Numbered from the stretch's first letter, positions 18,619 to 28,114 are shown. The stretch is 58,048 nucleotides of DNA from Sulfurimonas sp. (GCA_026996295.1 JALWLL010000031.1:1-58048), one strand, 5' to 3'. Notes: generated from the sequence alone by a model not told the origin. A program made the numbers and translations.

Positions 18619-19734
18619 ATGAATCATTCTACACTACACCTCAATTATACAGATGATAAACTCTCCTTAGAATTTAGTGGAGAGTTTTCCCTGTATAATA
18701 TCTCTACTTTTGAAACGCAGTTGAAAGATATTGATATCTCTCATGTCAAAAATATAGAGATCAACCTTGAACAACTGACATATTTGGATACTGCTTCTTC
18801 TATTTTCATCAATGCACTCTACACAAGGTACAAAAACCACAATGTAACGCTGCTGTGTAGCAACAAAGAGATACAAGAGACCTTAGAACTTGTAAAACAG
18901 GAGCGTAAAAAATATACACAGATCCCACATAGGAAAAAAAGAACATTTCTTGAGACACTAGGGCAAAACAGCTACAATAATTACAGAGGTTTTTTAGCAT
19001 TTATGGCTTTCATAGGTGAGTTGTTTGCAACGAAGTTTCATTATTTAAGATCGATAAAAAATATTCGTTATAAAGAGATAGCTTTTGAACTCAACGAGAG
19101 TGCCATCAAGGCTTTGGGTATCATAATGCTCACAAGTTTTCTGATTGGTGTTGTTGTTGCGTATCAGTCAGCTTACCAGTTAAAGATATATGGGGCAAAT
19201 ATATTTATTGTAGATATGTTGGGTATCTCGATGTTTAGAGAACTTGCTCCTTTGATAACAGCCATAGTAATTGCGGGTAGAAGCGGTTCGGCTTTTACCG
19301 CACAGATAGGTGCTATGAAGATCACACAAGAGCTTGATGCCATGAGAACTATGGGCTTTGACCCCTATATATTTTTAGTATTGCCTCGTATTATCGCCCT
19401 TGTGATAGCGATGCCTATCTTAATTTTTATAGCCGATATGATGAGTATTATGGGCGGTATGATCGTTGCAAATATAAACCTTGCCATTACACCGGAGCTT
19501 TTTTTAGACAGACTGAGTGAAGTTGTAGCGGCAAAACATTTTTTTATTGGACTTCTTAAAGGACCGTTCTTTGCTTTTTTAATTGCAACTATCGGTATAT
19601 ACAGAGGTTTAATGGTGAAAAATGATACGCAAAGTATAGGGCTCAATACAACCAAGAGTGTGGTTGAGTCAATTTTTGCAGTGATAGTATGTGATGCGGT
19701 TTTCTCTGTATTATTTACTAATTTGGGTATATAA
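18619..19734 (+). CDS. mlaE: MlaE-type permease with N-terminal STAS domain
   Basis: A 371-residue inner-membrane permease of the MlaE family. The first 100 residues look like a STAS domain (the role played by MlaB), fused here to the permease. The membrane part (about 160-371) has the family stretches AYQSAYQLKIYGA and AGRSGSAFTAQIGAMKITQELDAM. With the next three genes it forms a transporter that keeps outer-membrane lipid asymmetry by moving phospholipids between membranes. The stop overlaps the ATPase start. Confidence 0.93.
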   Translation: MNHSTLHLNYTDDKLSLEFSGEFSLYNISTFETQLKDIDISHVKNIEINLEQLTYLDTASSIFINALYTRYKNHNVTLLCSNKEIQETLELVKQERKKYTQIPHRKKRTFLETLGQNSYNNYRGFLAFMAFIGELFATKFHYLRSIKNIRYKEIAFELNESAIKALGIIMLTSFLIGVVVAYQSAYQLKIYGANIFIVDMLGISMFRELAPLITAIVIAGRSGSAFTAQIGAMKITQELDAMRTMGFDPYIFLVLPRIIALVIAMPILIFIADMMSIMGGMIVANINLAITPELFLDRLSEVVAAKHFFIGLLKGPFFAFLIATIGIYRGLMVKNDTQSIGLNTTKSVVESIFAVIVCDAVFSVLFTNLGI

Positions 19735-20474
19735 TGAAAAGTGTAATCAAAGTACAAGATGTCAGAACCGTTTTTGGTCAAAAGGTAGTGCATGACGGGC
19801 TGAATCTTCATGTTTTAGAGGGTGAGATATATGGTCTTTTGGGTCCTAGTGGCTGTGGGAAGACAACATTGTTGCGTGAAATGGTTATGTTACAAAAATT
19901 TTCCGCAGGAACCATTGAGGTTTTGGGCTTGAAAATTAACAATATCAGACATAAAGATGCGCAAAGTCTGAGACGCCAGTGGGGTGTGCTTTTTCAGGCA
20001 GGAGCATTGTTTTCCTCTTTGAACATAGCACAAAATATCGCCCTGCCTCTTGTAGAATATACAGATCTTTCTAAAAAAATGATAGATGAGATCGTAGCGT
20101 TTAAGATAAATATAGTTGGTTTGAACTCAAGTGATGCGCTACTGTACCCTTCTCAAATAAGTGGTGGGATGAAGAAAAAAGCTGCACTTGCACGCGCTTT
20201 GGCAATGGATCCAAAATTGTTGTTTCTTGATGAGCCGACAAGTGGACTTGACCCCATCTCAGCAAGAGAATTTGATGAGTTGATCTTACATCTTCGATCT
20301 CTACTCGGGTTGAGTATTGTTATGGTTTCACATGATTTACAATCGATTTATGATACACTAGACCGTGTAGCAATTATAGACAATAAAAAAATCGCGTATG
20401 AAGGAACTCTCGATGAGGTCACTTCTGTAAAAAGCGAATTTATACAAACTTTTTTTAGGGCAAAGAATGAATAA
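19734..20474 (+). CDS. mlaF: MlaF-type ABC transporter ATPase
   Basis: A 246-residue ATPase with Walker A GPSGCGKTT (near residue 37), an altered signature ISGGMKKKAALARAL (near 139) and Walker B LLFLDEPTSGLDP (near 160). The GGMKKK form is typical of the MlaF/MkL group. It drives the phospholipid transporter together with the preceding permease and overlaps the MCE gene by eight bases. Confidence 0.94.
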   Translation: MKSVIKVQDVRTVFGQKVVHDGLNLHVLEGEIYGLLGPSGCGKTTLLREMVMLQKFSAGTIEVLGLKINNIRHKDAQSLRRQWGVLFQAGALFSSLNIAQNIALPLVEYTDLSKKMIDEIVAFKINIVGLNSSDALLYPSQISGGMKKKAALARALAMDPKLLFLDEPTSGLDPISAREFDELILHLRSLLGLSIVMVSHDLQSIYDTLDRVAIIDNKKIAYEGTLDEVTSVKSEFIQTFFRAKNE

Positions 20475-21429
20475 TCGGGTTAATTACACGGCAGTAGGGC
20501 TTATGGTTCTTTTTGGCTTGGTTTTAATGTTTGGATTTACCTACTGGTTATTAAAACCTTCTGCAAAAGAGGAGGTAAAAAAGTATAATATCTATTTTAA
20601 TGAATCAGTGCTGGGGTTAAATCTGGATGCTCCGGTAAAGTACAGAGGTATCAATGTCGGGAAAGTGACCCGCCTTAGAATCAATCCGAAAAACTCTGAA
20701 CAGGTTGAGGTGCAAATCAGCATCTTAAAATCAACCCCGATTAAGTCAAGTACGGTTGCAAAGCTTACTTCTCAGGGTATTACAGGTTTGAGCTATATCA
20801 ACCTTTATCTTGGGGATAATGATGCTCCCCCTCTTGAAGCAAAACCCGGGGAGGAGTACCCTGTTATAAAAACTGAACCATCGTTTTTTGAGCGTTTTGA
20901 GAAGTCTCTTGGTACAGTCTCTACAAAACTTTCAAAAACGCTTTCTAAGACAGAAGAGCTTTTAGGTGATGAAAATCAAGAACAGATCACAATGCTTTTA
21001 ACAAAAACAGCAGGTTTCATGCAAAGAATGGAAAGGCTTCTTGATGATAAAACCATAAGCCATTTTCAAAGTAGTATGAAAAATCTTGACAGTGCCACTG
21101 AGAAGTTTGACAAGATAGCTCCAAAAGTTGAAAACTTTATAGATAAAAGTGTTCTCTGGGAAGATAAAATTTCCACTTCGTTTGGTTCTATTATGAATAG
21201 CTATTTGGGGATACGTGCATCGATGGATGAGATAAAAAGAGCCGTAGCGAGTGGTGAGTTCAATGTCAAAGCGATCGCTGATGAAGTGGTACCGACTATG
21301 AATGGCACTTTTTTGGAGATGCAGCAGCTTATGATAGAGTTGGAAAATACTCTCAATCACTATGAGAGAAGTCCAAGTGATATCCTTTTTAAAGAAGAGG
21401 CGATTAAAAAAGGTCCGGGTGAGGAGTAG
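20467..21429 (+). CDS. mlaD: MlaD-type MCE lipid-binding protein
   Basis: A 320-residue protein with one N-terminal membrane anchor (about 9-30) and an MCE domain (about 38-115, with GLNLDAPVKYRGINVGKV and LTSQGITGLSYINL). A long, mostly helical periplasmic tail follows. MCE proteins form the hexameric ring that receives lipids at the inner membrane. The tail is longer than in E. coli MlaD, which is usual for this lineage. Confidence 0.94.
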   Translation: MNNRVNYTAVGLMVLFGLVLMFGFTYWLLKPSAKEEVKKYNIYFNESVLGLNLDAPVKYRGINVGKVTRLRINPKNSEQVEVQISILKSTPIKSSTVAKLTSQGITGLSYINLYLGDNDAPPLEAKPGEEYPVIKTEPSFFERFEKSLGTVSTKLSKTLSKTEELLGDENQEQITMLLTKTAGFMQRMERLLDDKTISHFQSSMKNLDSATEKFDKIAPKVENFIDKSVLWEDKISTSFGSIMNSYLGIRASMDEIKRAVASGEFNVKAIADEVVPTMNGTFLEMQQLMIELENTLNHYERSPSDILFKEEAIKKGPGEE

Positions 21430-21431
21430 GT

Positions 21432-22031
21432 ATGAGATATATATATGCGATATTTTTAGTTTTTATGCTTTTTGGGTGTAGTGTCAAACAACCCCCTGTT
21501 ACAAAATATGCTATAGAAGTAACAGTATCACAGGATCTTCTAAAAGTTTCCAATGGATGTTTGGATAAAACGCTCAAAGTTGCCAAGGTGTTTTCTCCCA
21601 CTTCACTAATGAGTGAAGATATGAAATATGCCGAGGGTAACAATAAACTCTACAACTATACACAGGCACAATGGTATGAAGCTCCAAATCGTGCTCTTAC
21701 CAAGGAGTTTACCGAGGCCTTAAGAGAAGCACAGATATTTAAAAGTGTGCAGGGATATAAGTCTCTTGGAAGAGCGGACTGGTTGCTGGAGATAACTCTG
21801 GAAGATTTTATGCAATATTTTGACAAAGATATAGCAAAATCTTTTGTCAAAGTAAAATACAATTTAACCCTTATCGATATGAAAACTTCCAAAGTGATCA
21901 GTTCAAAAACATTTGAACATACACATGATGCCAAAACACTAGATGCAAACGGTGGCGTTGAGGCACTGACAGAAGCGTTGCGTGAAGCGTTTAAAGATAG
22001 TATGAACTGGATTAACGGGATTTGTCAATGA
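21432..22031 (+). CDS. ABC-transport auxiliary lipoprotein (PqiC/DUF330-like)
   Basis: A 199-residue predicted lipoprotein with lipobox LFGC at residue 16 and an ABC-transporter auxiliary domain: a YAIEV start, a central RALTKEFTEAL and the RADWLLEI strand. These proteins sit with MCE transporters at the outer membrane and may act as their docking partner. It is the last gene of the Mla-like operon and its stop overlaps the next ATG. Confidence 0.82.
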   Translation: MRYIYAIFLVFMLFGCSVKQPPVTKYAIEVTVSQDLLKVSNGCLDKTLKVAKVFSPTSLMSEDMKYAEGNNKLYNYTQAQWYEAPNRALTKEFTEALREAQIFKSVQGYKSLGRADWLLEITLEDFMQYFDKDIAKSFVKVKYNLTLIDMKTSKVISSKTFEHTHDAKTLDANGGVEALTEALREAFKDSMNWINGICQ

Positions 22032-23308
22032 TTACTGAGAAAGAGTATAAAAGCAGACGGGAGAGACTTTGTAAACAACTTCGTAAAAACTCTGTAGCGG
22101 TCTTGTTTGCTTCTGAAGTAAAAATTCGCTCTAACGATACCGAATATCCTTACAGACAAAACAGTAATTTTTACTATTTAAGTGGTTTTACGGAAGATAA
22201 CTCTGCTTTGATGTTTGTCAGAAAAAAGAGAAAAACGAAAACGATTTTATTTGTTGAAAAAAAAGATGAAGCACTTGAACTGTGGCATGGAAAAAGAGTT
22301 GGTGAAACAGAGGCAAAAAAGCAGTTTTTAGTTGATGAGGTGCATAGTATAGAAAAATTTTCTCATATCTTAAAAACATATCTTCAAGATGCAAAATCTC
22401 TTTATTATGACTTTAATTTGCAATACAATAAAGTAAAAATACTCAAAAGATACTCTAAAAATATAGCAACTATGAGCAATGTAGCACTCCTTGTTCAAAA
22501 GATGCGACTTATAAAGTCAAACTCAGAAGTGCGATGCATACAACAAGCGATCGATATAACACAAGAAGCCCATCACAGAGTTATGAAGCTCAATAAAGAT
22601 CAGATGTATGAGTATGAACTTCAAGCAGAACTAGAGTACACTTTTACAAAAAACGGTGCATACAGTGATGCTTACACATCTATCGTTGCGGGTGGTAATG
22701 CTGCAAATACACTTCATTATGTGAGTAATGACAAGCTTCTCAAAGAGGGAGAACTTATTCTTATTGATGCGGGGTGTGAGTATAAATACTATGCAAGTGA
22801 CATAACAAGAACCATTCCGGTGAGTGGAAAGTTTTCATCATCACAGAAGAAGCTTTACAATATGGTGTTAGAAGTGCAACTTAAAATTATCAGCATGATT
22901 AAACCCGGTGTCAAAAGAAGTGAGCTTCATAAAGAATCTGAAAAGCTCTTATGTGAGGGGCTGATCAAACTTGGCATACTGCAAGGAAAGTGTAAAAAAC
23001 TTCTGAAAAAACAAAAGCATAAAAAGTATTATCCTCATGGCATAGGGCATTGGATGGGCATAGATGTGCATGATGAAGCACCGTATAAAAAAGAAAACGG
23101 CAAAGAGATTGTTTTCAACAAAGGGATGGTTTTAACTATTGAGCCCGGTATTTACATCGATGAAAATGACAAAGATGCTCCTAAAAAATACAGAGGAACA
23201 GGCATCAGAATAGAAGACAACATACTTGTAACTTCAAAAGGGTGTAAAAACCTTTCAAAGAGGATCGCTAAAACTGTTGAAGAGATAGAAGCTCTGTATC
23301 AATCTTGA
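22028..23308 (+). CDS. pepP: Xaa-Pro aminopeptidase (M24 family)
   Basis: A 426-residue metallopeptidase that removes N-terminal residues preceding proline. An N-terminal creatinase-like domain (about 1-165) is followed by the pita-bread catalytic domain. The metal ligands are visible: Asp in LIDAGCEY and SDITRT, His in HGIGHWMGIDVHD, Glu in TIEPGIYI and Glu in GIRIEDN. The ATG at 22028 overlaps the lipoprotein stop (ATGA) and is preferred to the TTG at 22022. It ends convergently, overlapping the next gene by 10 bp. Confidence 0.94.
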   Translation: MITEKEYKSRRERLCKQLRKNSVAVLFASEVKIRSNDTEYPYRQNSNFYYLSGFTEDNSALMFVRKKRKTKTILFVEKKDEALELWHGKRVGETEAKKQFLVDEVHSIEKFSHILKTYLQDAKSLYYDFNLQYNKVKILKRYSKNIATMSNVALLVQKMRLIKSNSEVRCIQQAIDITQEAHHRVMKLNKDQMYEYELQAELEYTFTKNGAYSDAYTSIVAGGNAANTLHYVSNDKLLKEGELILIDAGCEYKYYASDITRTIPVSGKFSSSQKKLYNMVLEVQLKIISMIKPGVKRSELHKESEKLLCEGLIKLGILQGKCKKLLKKQKHKKYYPHGIGHWMGIDVHDEAPYKKENGKEIVFNKGMVLTIEPGIYIDENDKDAPKKYRGTGIRIEDNILVTSKGCKNLSKRIAKTVEEIEALYQS

Positions 23309-23733
23309 TCATATGAGTAGGTCCATCCTGTGAGTGCATGTGTCTTTGCCTCAAAGAAGTTATCGGAGTCTGCTAAAAAATCAAAAACAAACATAGGGGT
23401 AGAGGGGATGCTAAATTGATCTTCTTTTTTTACAAGAAGTAAAGGCATGGGAGTCTCTTGTTGACTTTTACCAAACCCCACAGGCATCAGTTTTGCCATT
23501 ATCTGAGTAGGATTTATAATACTATTTTCCTTTAAGAACTTCTCAAACACTGCATCTTGGATCTCTTTTGGCAGTGTTTGCGGGGTATGTAAAAACAAAG
23601 TGAAGTGTATAGGTGTCTCTTTGAACTGAGAGGGAGCCGGTGCCGCCATGATAATATACTCAACATTTTTGAGATGTTCTTGAATCTCATTGTGATCTAA
23701 ATACTCATCTGTTACTATTGCTTTTGCTTCCAT
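23299..23733 (-). CDS. Hypothetical protein, unknown function
   Basis: A 144-residue soluble protein with no signal peptide, membrane segment or cysteine. I do not recognise a domain. It has a plausible ATG and a mixed alpha/beta composition with several prolines. Its end overlaps the end of pepP on the other strand, and its start faces the metY promoter region, so it is a single-gene unit. Confidence 0.65.
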   Translation of the reverse strand: MEAKAIVTDEYLDHNEIQEHLKNVEYIIMAAPAPSQFKETPIHFTLFLHTPQTLPKEIQDAVFEKFLKENSIINPTQIMAKLMPVGFGKSQQETPMPLLLVKKEDQFSIPSTPMFVFDFLADSDNFFEAKTHALTGWTYSYDQD

Positions 23734-23827
23734 CTACGCTCCTGATTGTATAGAGTTTGTTTGAATTTTGGATTGTATCATATGTTGATTTATTTGTCTA
23801 ATATATGTTTTGTGTAAAAGAAGTTGA

Positions 23828-23868
23828 GTAATCTTATAGAGATAAAATAAGTATCTTGATAAGATTAC
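23828..23868. promoter_or_regulatory. Candidate operator of the metY operon: spaced 10-bp inverted repeat
   Basis: GTAATCTTAT (23828-23837) is repeated as its exact reverse complement ATAAGATTAC (23859-23868) with 21 bases between. The right arm directly abuts the -35 box of the metY promoter. The operon encodes an Rrf2-type regulator, the obvious candidate to bind here. The arms are seen in the sequence; the binding protein is inferred. Confidence 0.5.
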
Positions 23869-23897
23869 TTGACTATTAAATATTTTTATACTATACT
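23869..23897 (+). promoter_or_regulatory. Sigma-70 type promoter of the metY operon
   Basis: TTGACT (23869-23874) and TATACT (23892-23897) are separated by exactly 17 bases and lie 28 bp before the metY start, with AAAGGAACG as ribosome site. It is among the best matches to a consensus promoter in the window. Confidence 0.7.
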
Positions 23898-23924
23898 TTT
23901 GGAAATAAAAATAAAGGAACGAAA

Positions 23925-25190
23925 TTGAATCAAGAAACATTAGCACTTCATCATGGGTATAATCAGGAGGGTTTTGGAACAATGGCAGTTCCTTTATACC
24001 AAACGACTGCTTATGATTTTAAAACAGCGGAAAAAGCGGCAAATCTTTTTGCTTTAAAAGAGTTGGGACCGATCTATACAAGACTGAATAACCCGACAAC
24101 AGAAGTACTTGAGAGCAGAATAGCAGCAGTTGAAAAAGGTGGTGCGGCAGCCATAGCAACATCGAGTGGTCAAGCAGCGATCTTTAACGCTGTAGCAAAC
24201 TTAGCAGAAGTTGGTGACAACATCATCGTTGCAAAGAAAATTTATGGTGGTGCCACAACACTTTTAACACATACCATTAAAAAGTTCGGTATCACTGCAA
24301 AAATCTTTGACAGTGATAATGCCGATGATCTTGAAGCATTGATAGATGATAATACAAAGGCGATCTTTTTTGAGTCTTTGTCAAATCCTCATATCTCTGT
24401 CTCAGCAACTGAAAAAATCGCAGAGATTGCAAACAAATACGACATCATCACCATATGTGATAACACAGTGGCGACACCTATTCTTTATTCGCCACTTACT
24501 AAAGGGATCGATGTTGTTGTTCACAGTGCAAGTAAATATATCACAGGTCAGGGTCTGGCTATAGGTGGTCTTATTGTAGAGCGTGAGGGTCTTAATGAAA
24601 AACTTATAGGCAACAAACGGTACTACCAGTTCAATGAGCCTGATGAGAGTTATCATGGACTTGTGTATGCGGACCTTCCATTGCCGCTTTTTACTCTTAG
24701 AGTAAGACTTTCACTCATTCGTGATATTGGAGCTTCTGCAGTACCGTTTAACTCATGGTTATTTATTCAGGGACTAGAGACTTTAAGTGTACGGATTCAA
24801 AGACACAGTGAAAATGCTTTGAAAGTTGCACAGTTCTTAGAAGCGCACCCGAAAGTAAAAAAAGTAAATTATCCGGGGCTAGAGAGTTCACCATACTACA
24901 CAAGAGTACAGAGTGACTTTAAAAACGGCTATGCATCGGGTCTTTTGAGTTTTGAGGTTGAAGGTTTTGATGAGGCAAAAAATATTCTTGATGCTACCGA
25001 GATATTTTCTGTAGTTGTAAATATCGGTGATACAAAATCTATCATCACACACCCTGCAAGTACGACACATATGCAAGTACCTCCGGCTGACTTGGAAGCT
25101 TCGGGTGTAACACTTGGGCTGATTCGCTTAAGTGTTGGTTTGGAAGATGCAGATGATTTAATCGCTGATCTAGAGAAAGCTTTAGGGTAG
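23925..25190 (+). CDS. metY: O-acetylhomoserine sulfhydrylase
   Basis: A 421-residue PLP enzyme of the Cys/Met metabolism family that forms homocysteine from O-acetylhomoserine and sulfide. Typical features are the N-terminal HHGYNQEGFGTMAVPLYQTT, the cofactor-contact stretch TSSGQAAIFNAV and the PLP lysine in HSASKYITGQG near residue 205. Length matches MetY rather than the shorter MetB/MetC. It starts at TTG 23925 behind a good ribosome site and heads a sulfur-assimilation operon. Confidence 0.93.
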   Translation: MNQETLALHHGYNQEGFGTMAVPLYQTTAYDFKTAEKAANLFALKELGPIYTRLNNPTTEVLESRIAAVEKGGAAAIATSSGQAAIFNAVANLAEVGDNIIVAKKIYGGATTLLTHTIKKFGITAKIFDSDNADDLEALIDDNTKAIFFESLSNPHISVSATEKIAEIANKYDIITICDNTVATPILYSPLTKGIDVVVHSASKYITGQGLAIGGLIVEREGLNEKLIGNKRYYQFNEPDESYHGLVYADLPLPLFTLRVRLSLIRDIGASAVPFNSWLFIQGLETLSVRIQRHSENALKVAQFLEAHPKVKKVNYPGLESSPYYTRVQSDFKNGYASGLLSFEVEGFDEAKNILDATEIFSVVVNIGDTKSIITHPASTTHMQVPPADLEASGVTLGLIRLSVGLEDADDLIADLEKALG

Positions 25191-25194
25191 TTTT

Positions 25195-25608
25195 GTGGCA
25201 CTTGTTTCATCAAAAGGGATGTATGGTCTAGCAGCTATGTATGAATTGCATCTGCTAAAGAGTGCAAAACCTGTGCAGATCAAAGCGATCTCACAAAATG
25301 CAGAGATACCTCAAAACTATTTGGAACAACTTCTGGGACTTTTAAAAAAAGCAGGACTTGTTACAAGTGTGAGAGGTGCTTATGGCGGCTATACACTGGC
25401 AAAAGATTCTAGAGATATCTCTATAAAAGAGATATTTGTAGCACTTGAAGGTGATTTAAATATTGTTGATTCAGAGATTAAAAATCCTGCATTGGCACTG
25501 TTTTACAAAGAAAAAACTACAGAACTTGAAGCGATTTTTGATATCTCTCTTGCTGACTTGAGTAAATATCAGCAGATTGTTTCAAGACAAATCTGTTACA
25601 GTATTTAA
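25195..25608 (+). CDS. Rrf2-family transcriptional regulator
   Basis: A 137-residue winged-helix protein of the Rrf2 family, starting at GTG 25195, four bases after metY. The recognition region is AEIPQNYLEQLLGLLKKAGL, followed by the wing SVRGAYGGYTLAKD. It lacks the three-cysteine iron-sulfur cluster of IscR (only one cysteine near the C-terminus), so it is closer to CymR, which controls cysteine metabolism. Placement between metY and cysK supports control of this operon. Confidence 0.9.
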   Translation: MALVSSKGMYGLAAMYELHLLKSAKPVQIKAISQNAEIPQNYLEQLLGLLKKAGLVTSVRGAYGGYTLAKDSRDISIKEIFVALEGDLNIVDSEIKNPALALFYKEKTTELEAIFDISLADLSKYQQIVSRQICYSI

Positions 25609-25619
25609 AGGAAATAACA

Positions 25620-26543
25620 ATGAATTATGCAAAAAATGTTACTGAACTTATAGGAAACACTCCTTTGGTGCAACTCAATGCGATCTCGCAGGAGACGGGT
25701 GCAACAGTTCTTGGTAAGTGTGAATTTTTAAACCCTTCACACTCCGTAAAAGACAGAATCGGCTTCAACATGATTCATGAAGCACTTCAAAGAGGTGAGA
25801 TAACCAAAGATACCAAGATCATTGAGCCTACAAGTGGAAACACAGGGATAGGGCTTGCGATGGTTGCAGCATCTCTTGGACTGAACCTGACACTTACGAT
25901 GCCAAGTTCTATGAGTATTGAGCGCCGAAAACTTTTGGCGGCACTTGGGGCTGATCTGGTTTTAACAGAACCTGCAAAAGGGATGAAAGGAGCTGTAGAT
26001 AAAGCTCTGGAACTTGCCCAAGAGACTGAAAACTCACTTGTATTGCAACAGTTTGCAAATCCGGATAATCCCGCCGTGCATAGAGCAACGACTGCACAGG
26101 AGATACTCAGAGACACCGATGGTAAAATAGATATTTTCATAGCTGCTGTTGGAACAGGGGGAACTTTGACGGGTGTTGGTGAGATCCTCAAAGAGCATAA
26201 TCCTGATATCCAAATAATTGCAGTAGAACCTGATGTATCACCGGTTCTCTCAGGAGGACAACCGGGACCACACAAGATTCAGGGTATAGGTGCCGGGTTT
26301 GTGCCAGATGCGCTTAATACAAAAATATATGACGAGATCCTTAAAATAAGTTATGAGAGTTCTGTGGTAACTTCTAGAAAATTGGCAAGTACAGAGGGGC
26401 TTATAGTCGGTATATCATCAGGATGTAATGCCTATGCAGCAAGCCTTGTTGCCGCTCGTGCTGAAAATAAAGGCAAAGTGATCGTGACTATGCTCAATGA
26501 TACGGGTGAGCGGTACCTGAGTTCTGGTCTTTATGATGATTGA
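25620..26543 (+). CDS. cysK: Cysteine synthase (O-acetylserine sulfhydrylase)
   Basis: A 307-residue PLP enzyme making cysteine from O-acetylserine and sulfide. Visible are the PLP lysine in PSHSVKDRIG near residue 43, the phosphate-binding loop TSGNTGIGLAM, the GTGGTLTG loop near 178 and the SSGCNAYAA segment. Length is normal for CysK. It follows the Rrf2 gene by 11 bp and overlaps the next gene. Confidence 0.95.
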   Translation: MNYAKNVTELIGNTPLVQLNAISQETGATVLGKCEFLNPSHSVKDRIGFNMIHEALQRGEITKDTKIIEPTSGNTGIGLAMVAASLGLNLTLTMPSSMSIERRKLLAALGADLVLTEPAKGMKGAVDKALELAQETENSLVLQQFANPDNPAVHRATTAQEILRDTDGKIDIFIAAVGTGGTLTGVGEILKEHNPDIQIIAVEPDVSPVLSGGQPGPHKIQGIGAGFVPDALNTKIYDEILKISYESSVVTSRKLASTEGLIVGISSGCNAYAASLVAARAENKGKVIVTMLNDTGERYLSSGLYDD

Positions 26544-27810
26544 TGATTTAAAAAAGAATACTATCTTGGAAGATGGTATTCTTTATTTAGATTTCACTGC
26601 TTCAGGACTTGCTTTTACACCAATAGAGGATAAACTTCAAGATATACTCAAAACCTATGCCAACACACACTCAGAAGTTGGTTACAATGCAAACCTGACA
26701 ACACGCCACTATAATGATGCAAGGGCTTCACTCAAAAGATCATTGGGTTTAGATGATGATTTTTATGTGATTCCATGTGGAACGGGAGCTACCGCGGCAA
26801 TAAAGAAGTTTCAAGAATTGATGGGACTCTATATACCACCGGCAACAAAAAAACGCTATGGTATAAAACCGCAAAAAGAGAAACTTCCTTTAGTGATCAT
26901 AGGACCCTTTGAGCACCACTCCAATGAGGTGAGTTTTCGAGAAGCCCTGTGTGAAGTGCATAGAATACCACTCAATAAGAACCAAACGATCGATCTTGAT
27001 TATCTCAGAAAGTATTTAAGTAAAAATCAAGACAGGGAGATATTTGGAAGTTTTGCAGTAGCTTCCAATGTGACAGGTATTATTAATCCCGTGAAAGAGA
27101 TTCACGCGGTTATGAAGGAGTATGGGGCAACTGTATGCTTGGATGCCGCTGCATCATCACCCTATATGAATGTAGATTCCAAATACTATGATGCAATGTT
27201 TCTCTCCCCTCATAAACTTTTAGGGGGTCCCGGAAGCTGTGGTCTTTTAGTGATCAAAAAAAGTTTGTGTGATTGTGAAGAGGTGCCAACATTTGCAGGA
27301 GGGGGAACCGTCTCTTATGTTTCTCGTGCATCACATATATTTACACAGGATGTTGAGAGTAAAGAAGATGCAGGAACACCCGGGATACTTCAGTTCATTA
27401 AAGCTGCTTTGGCATATGAACTAAGAAACAGTGTGGGGCTTGAGTATATTGCCCAAAAAGAGCAAGAGCTTAAAATGTGTTTTAAAAAAGAGCTTGAAAA
27501 TATTGAAAATATTCAACTGTATTGTCTTGAGAGCCATGAAAAGTTGGCAATATTTTCTTTTAATATTAATGGTATTAACCCTTATGAACTGGCTGAGATA
27601 CTTTCTAATAAGTATAAGATTCAGGTAAGGGCAGGTTGTAGTTGTGCCGGTCCATATGGGCATGACCTTTTAGGTTTTACTGACAATCAAACGTTTTATC
27701 AGAAGCCGGGCTGGATCAGAATAGGGTTTCATTATACACATACCTGCAAAGATGTAGAGTATTTTTTCAACTCTTTAAAAAAGGTGGTAGAGGAGATAAA
27801 CTCGAAGTAG
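26533..27810 (+). CDS. Class V aminotransferase (cysteine desulfurase-like)
   Basis: A 425-residue PLP enzyme of aminotransferase class V. The cofactor lysine is in LSPHKLLGGPG near residue 228, and a cysteine-rich stretch AGCSCAGPYGHD lies near 368. It resembles the NifS/SufS/Csd group but its substrate is not certain. It overlaps cysK, so it is likely made with the cysteine enzymes and may mobilise sulfur from cysteine. A terminator hairpin begins in its last codons. Confidence 0.82.
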   Translation: MMIDDLKKNTILEDGILYLDFTASGLAFTPIEDKLQDILKTYANTHSEVGYNANLTTRHYNDARASLKRSLGLDDDFYVIPCGTGATAAIKKFQELMGLYIPPATKKRYGIKPQKEKLPLVIIGPFEHHSNEVSFREALCEVHRIPLNKNQTIDLDYLRKYLSKNQDREIFGSFAVASNVTGIINPVKEIHAVMKEYGATVCLDAAASSPYMNVDSKYYDAMFLSPHKLLGGPGSCGLLVIKKSLCDCEEVPTFAGGGTVSYVSRASHIFTQDVESKEDAGTPGILQFIKAALAYELRNSVGLEYIAQKEQELKMCFKKELENIENIQLYCLESHEKLAIFSFNINGINPYELAEILSNKYKIQVRAGCSCAGPYGHDLLGFTDNQTFYQKPGWIRIGFHYTHTCKDVEYFFNSLKKVVEEINSK

Positions 27811-27825
27811 TTTATCTTTTTATTT
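27795..27825 (+). terminator. Intrinsic terminator of the metY-cysK operon
   Basis: GATAAAC (27795-27801) pairs perfectly with GTTTATC (27810-27816) around an eight-base loop, followed by TTTTTATTT. The stem includes the stop codon region of the aminotransferase gene and lies between convergent genes. Confidence 0.65.
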
Positions 27826-28113
27826 ATCATCCTCCGGGATGAGCGGTTTGCCTGTTTGCTCCTCTATTTGAGCTTGCTGTAGAGCCATCTCTTCTCTGAT
27901 CTCATTCATAACATTTTGAGCGACGTCATCATCTTTGCTCCATTTGACTTCATCTATATTTCCGCCGTAGTCATTACCGAGCTCTTGGATCTTATCTGCG
28001 TATTCTTGCATATCTTTACAGATCTCAACGCGATCATCTACAGTATCTTTGAGTTCAATATACCACTTGCCAAGTTCGTCTATTTTGATTGTTGACTCAA
28101 ATACTACAGCCAT
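27820..28113 (-). CDS. Small acidic protein at the end of the nap operon, unknown
   Basis: A 97-residue acidic, mostly helical protein without cysteines or membrane segments; I do not recognise the family. The ATG at 28113 is one base after the napD stop; a longer frame reaching back to 28158 would overlap napD and is less likely. Its position suggests a cytoplasmic accessory to periplasmic nitrate reductase assembly, but this is inferred from context only. Confidence 0.7.
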   Translation of the reverse strand: MAVVFESTIKIDELGKWYIELKDTVDDRVEICKDMQEYADKIQELGNDYGGNIDEVKWSKDDDVAQNVMNEIREEMALQQAQIEEQTGKPLIPEDDK

Positions 28114-28114
28114 C

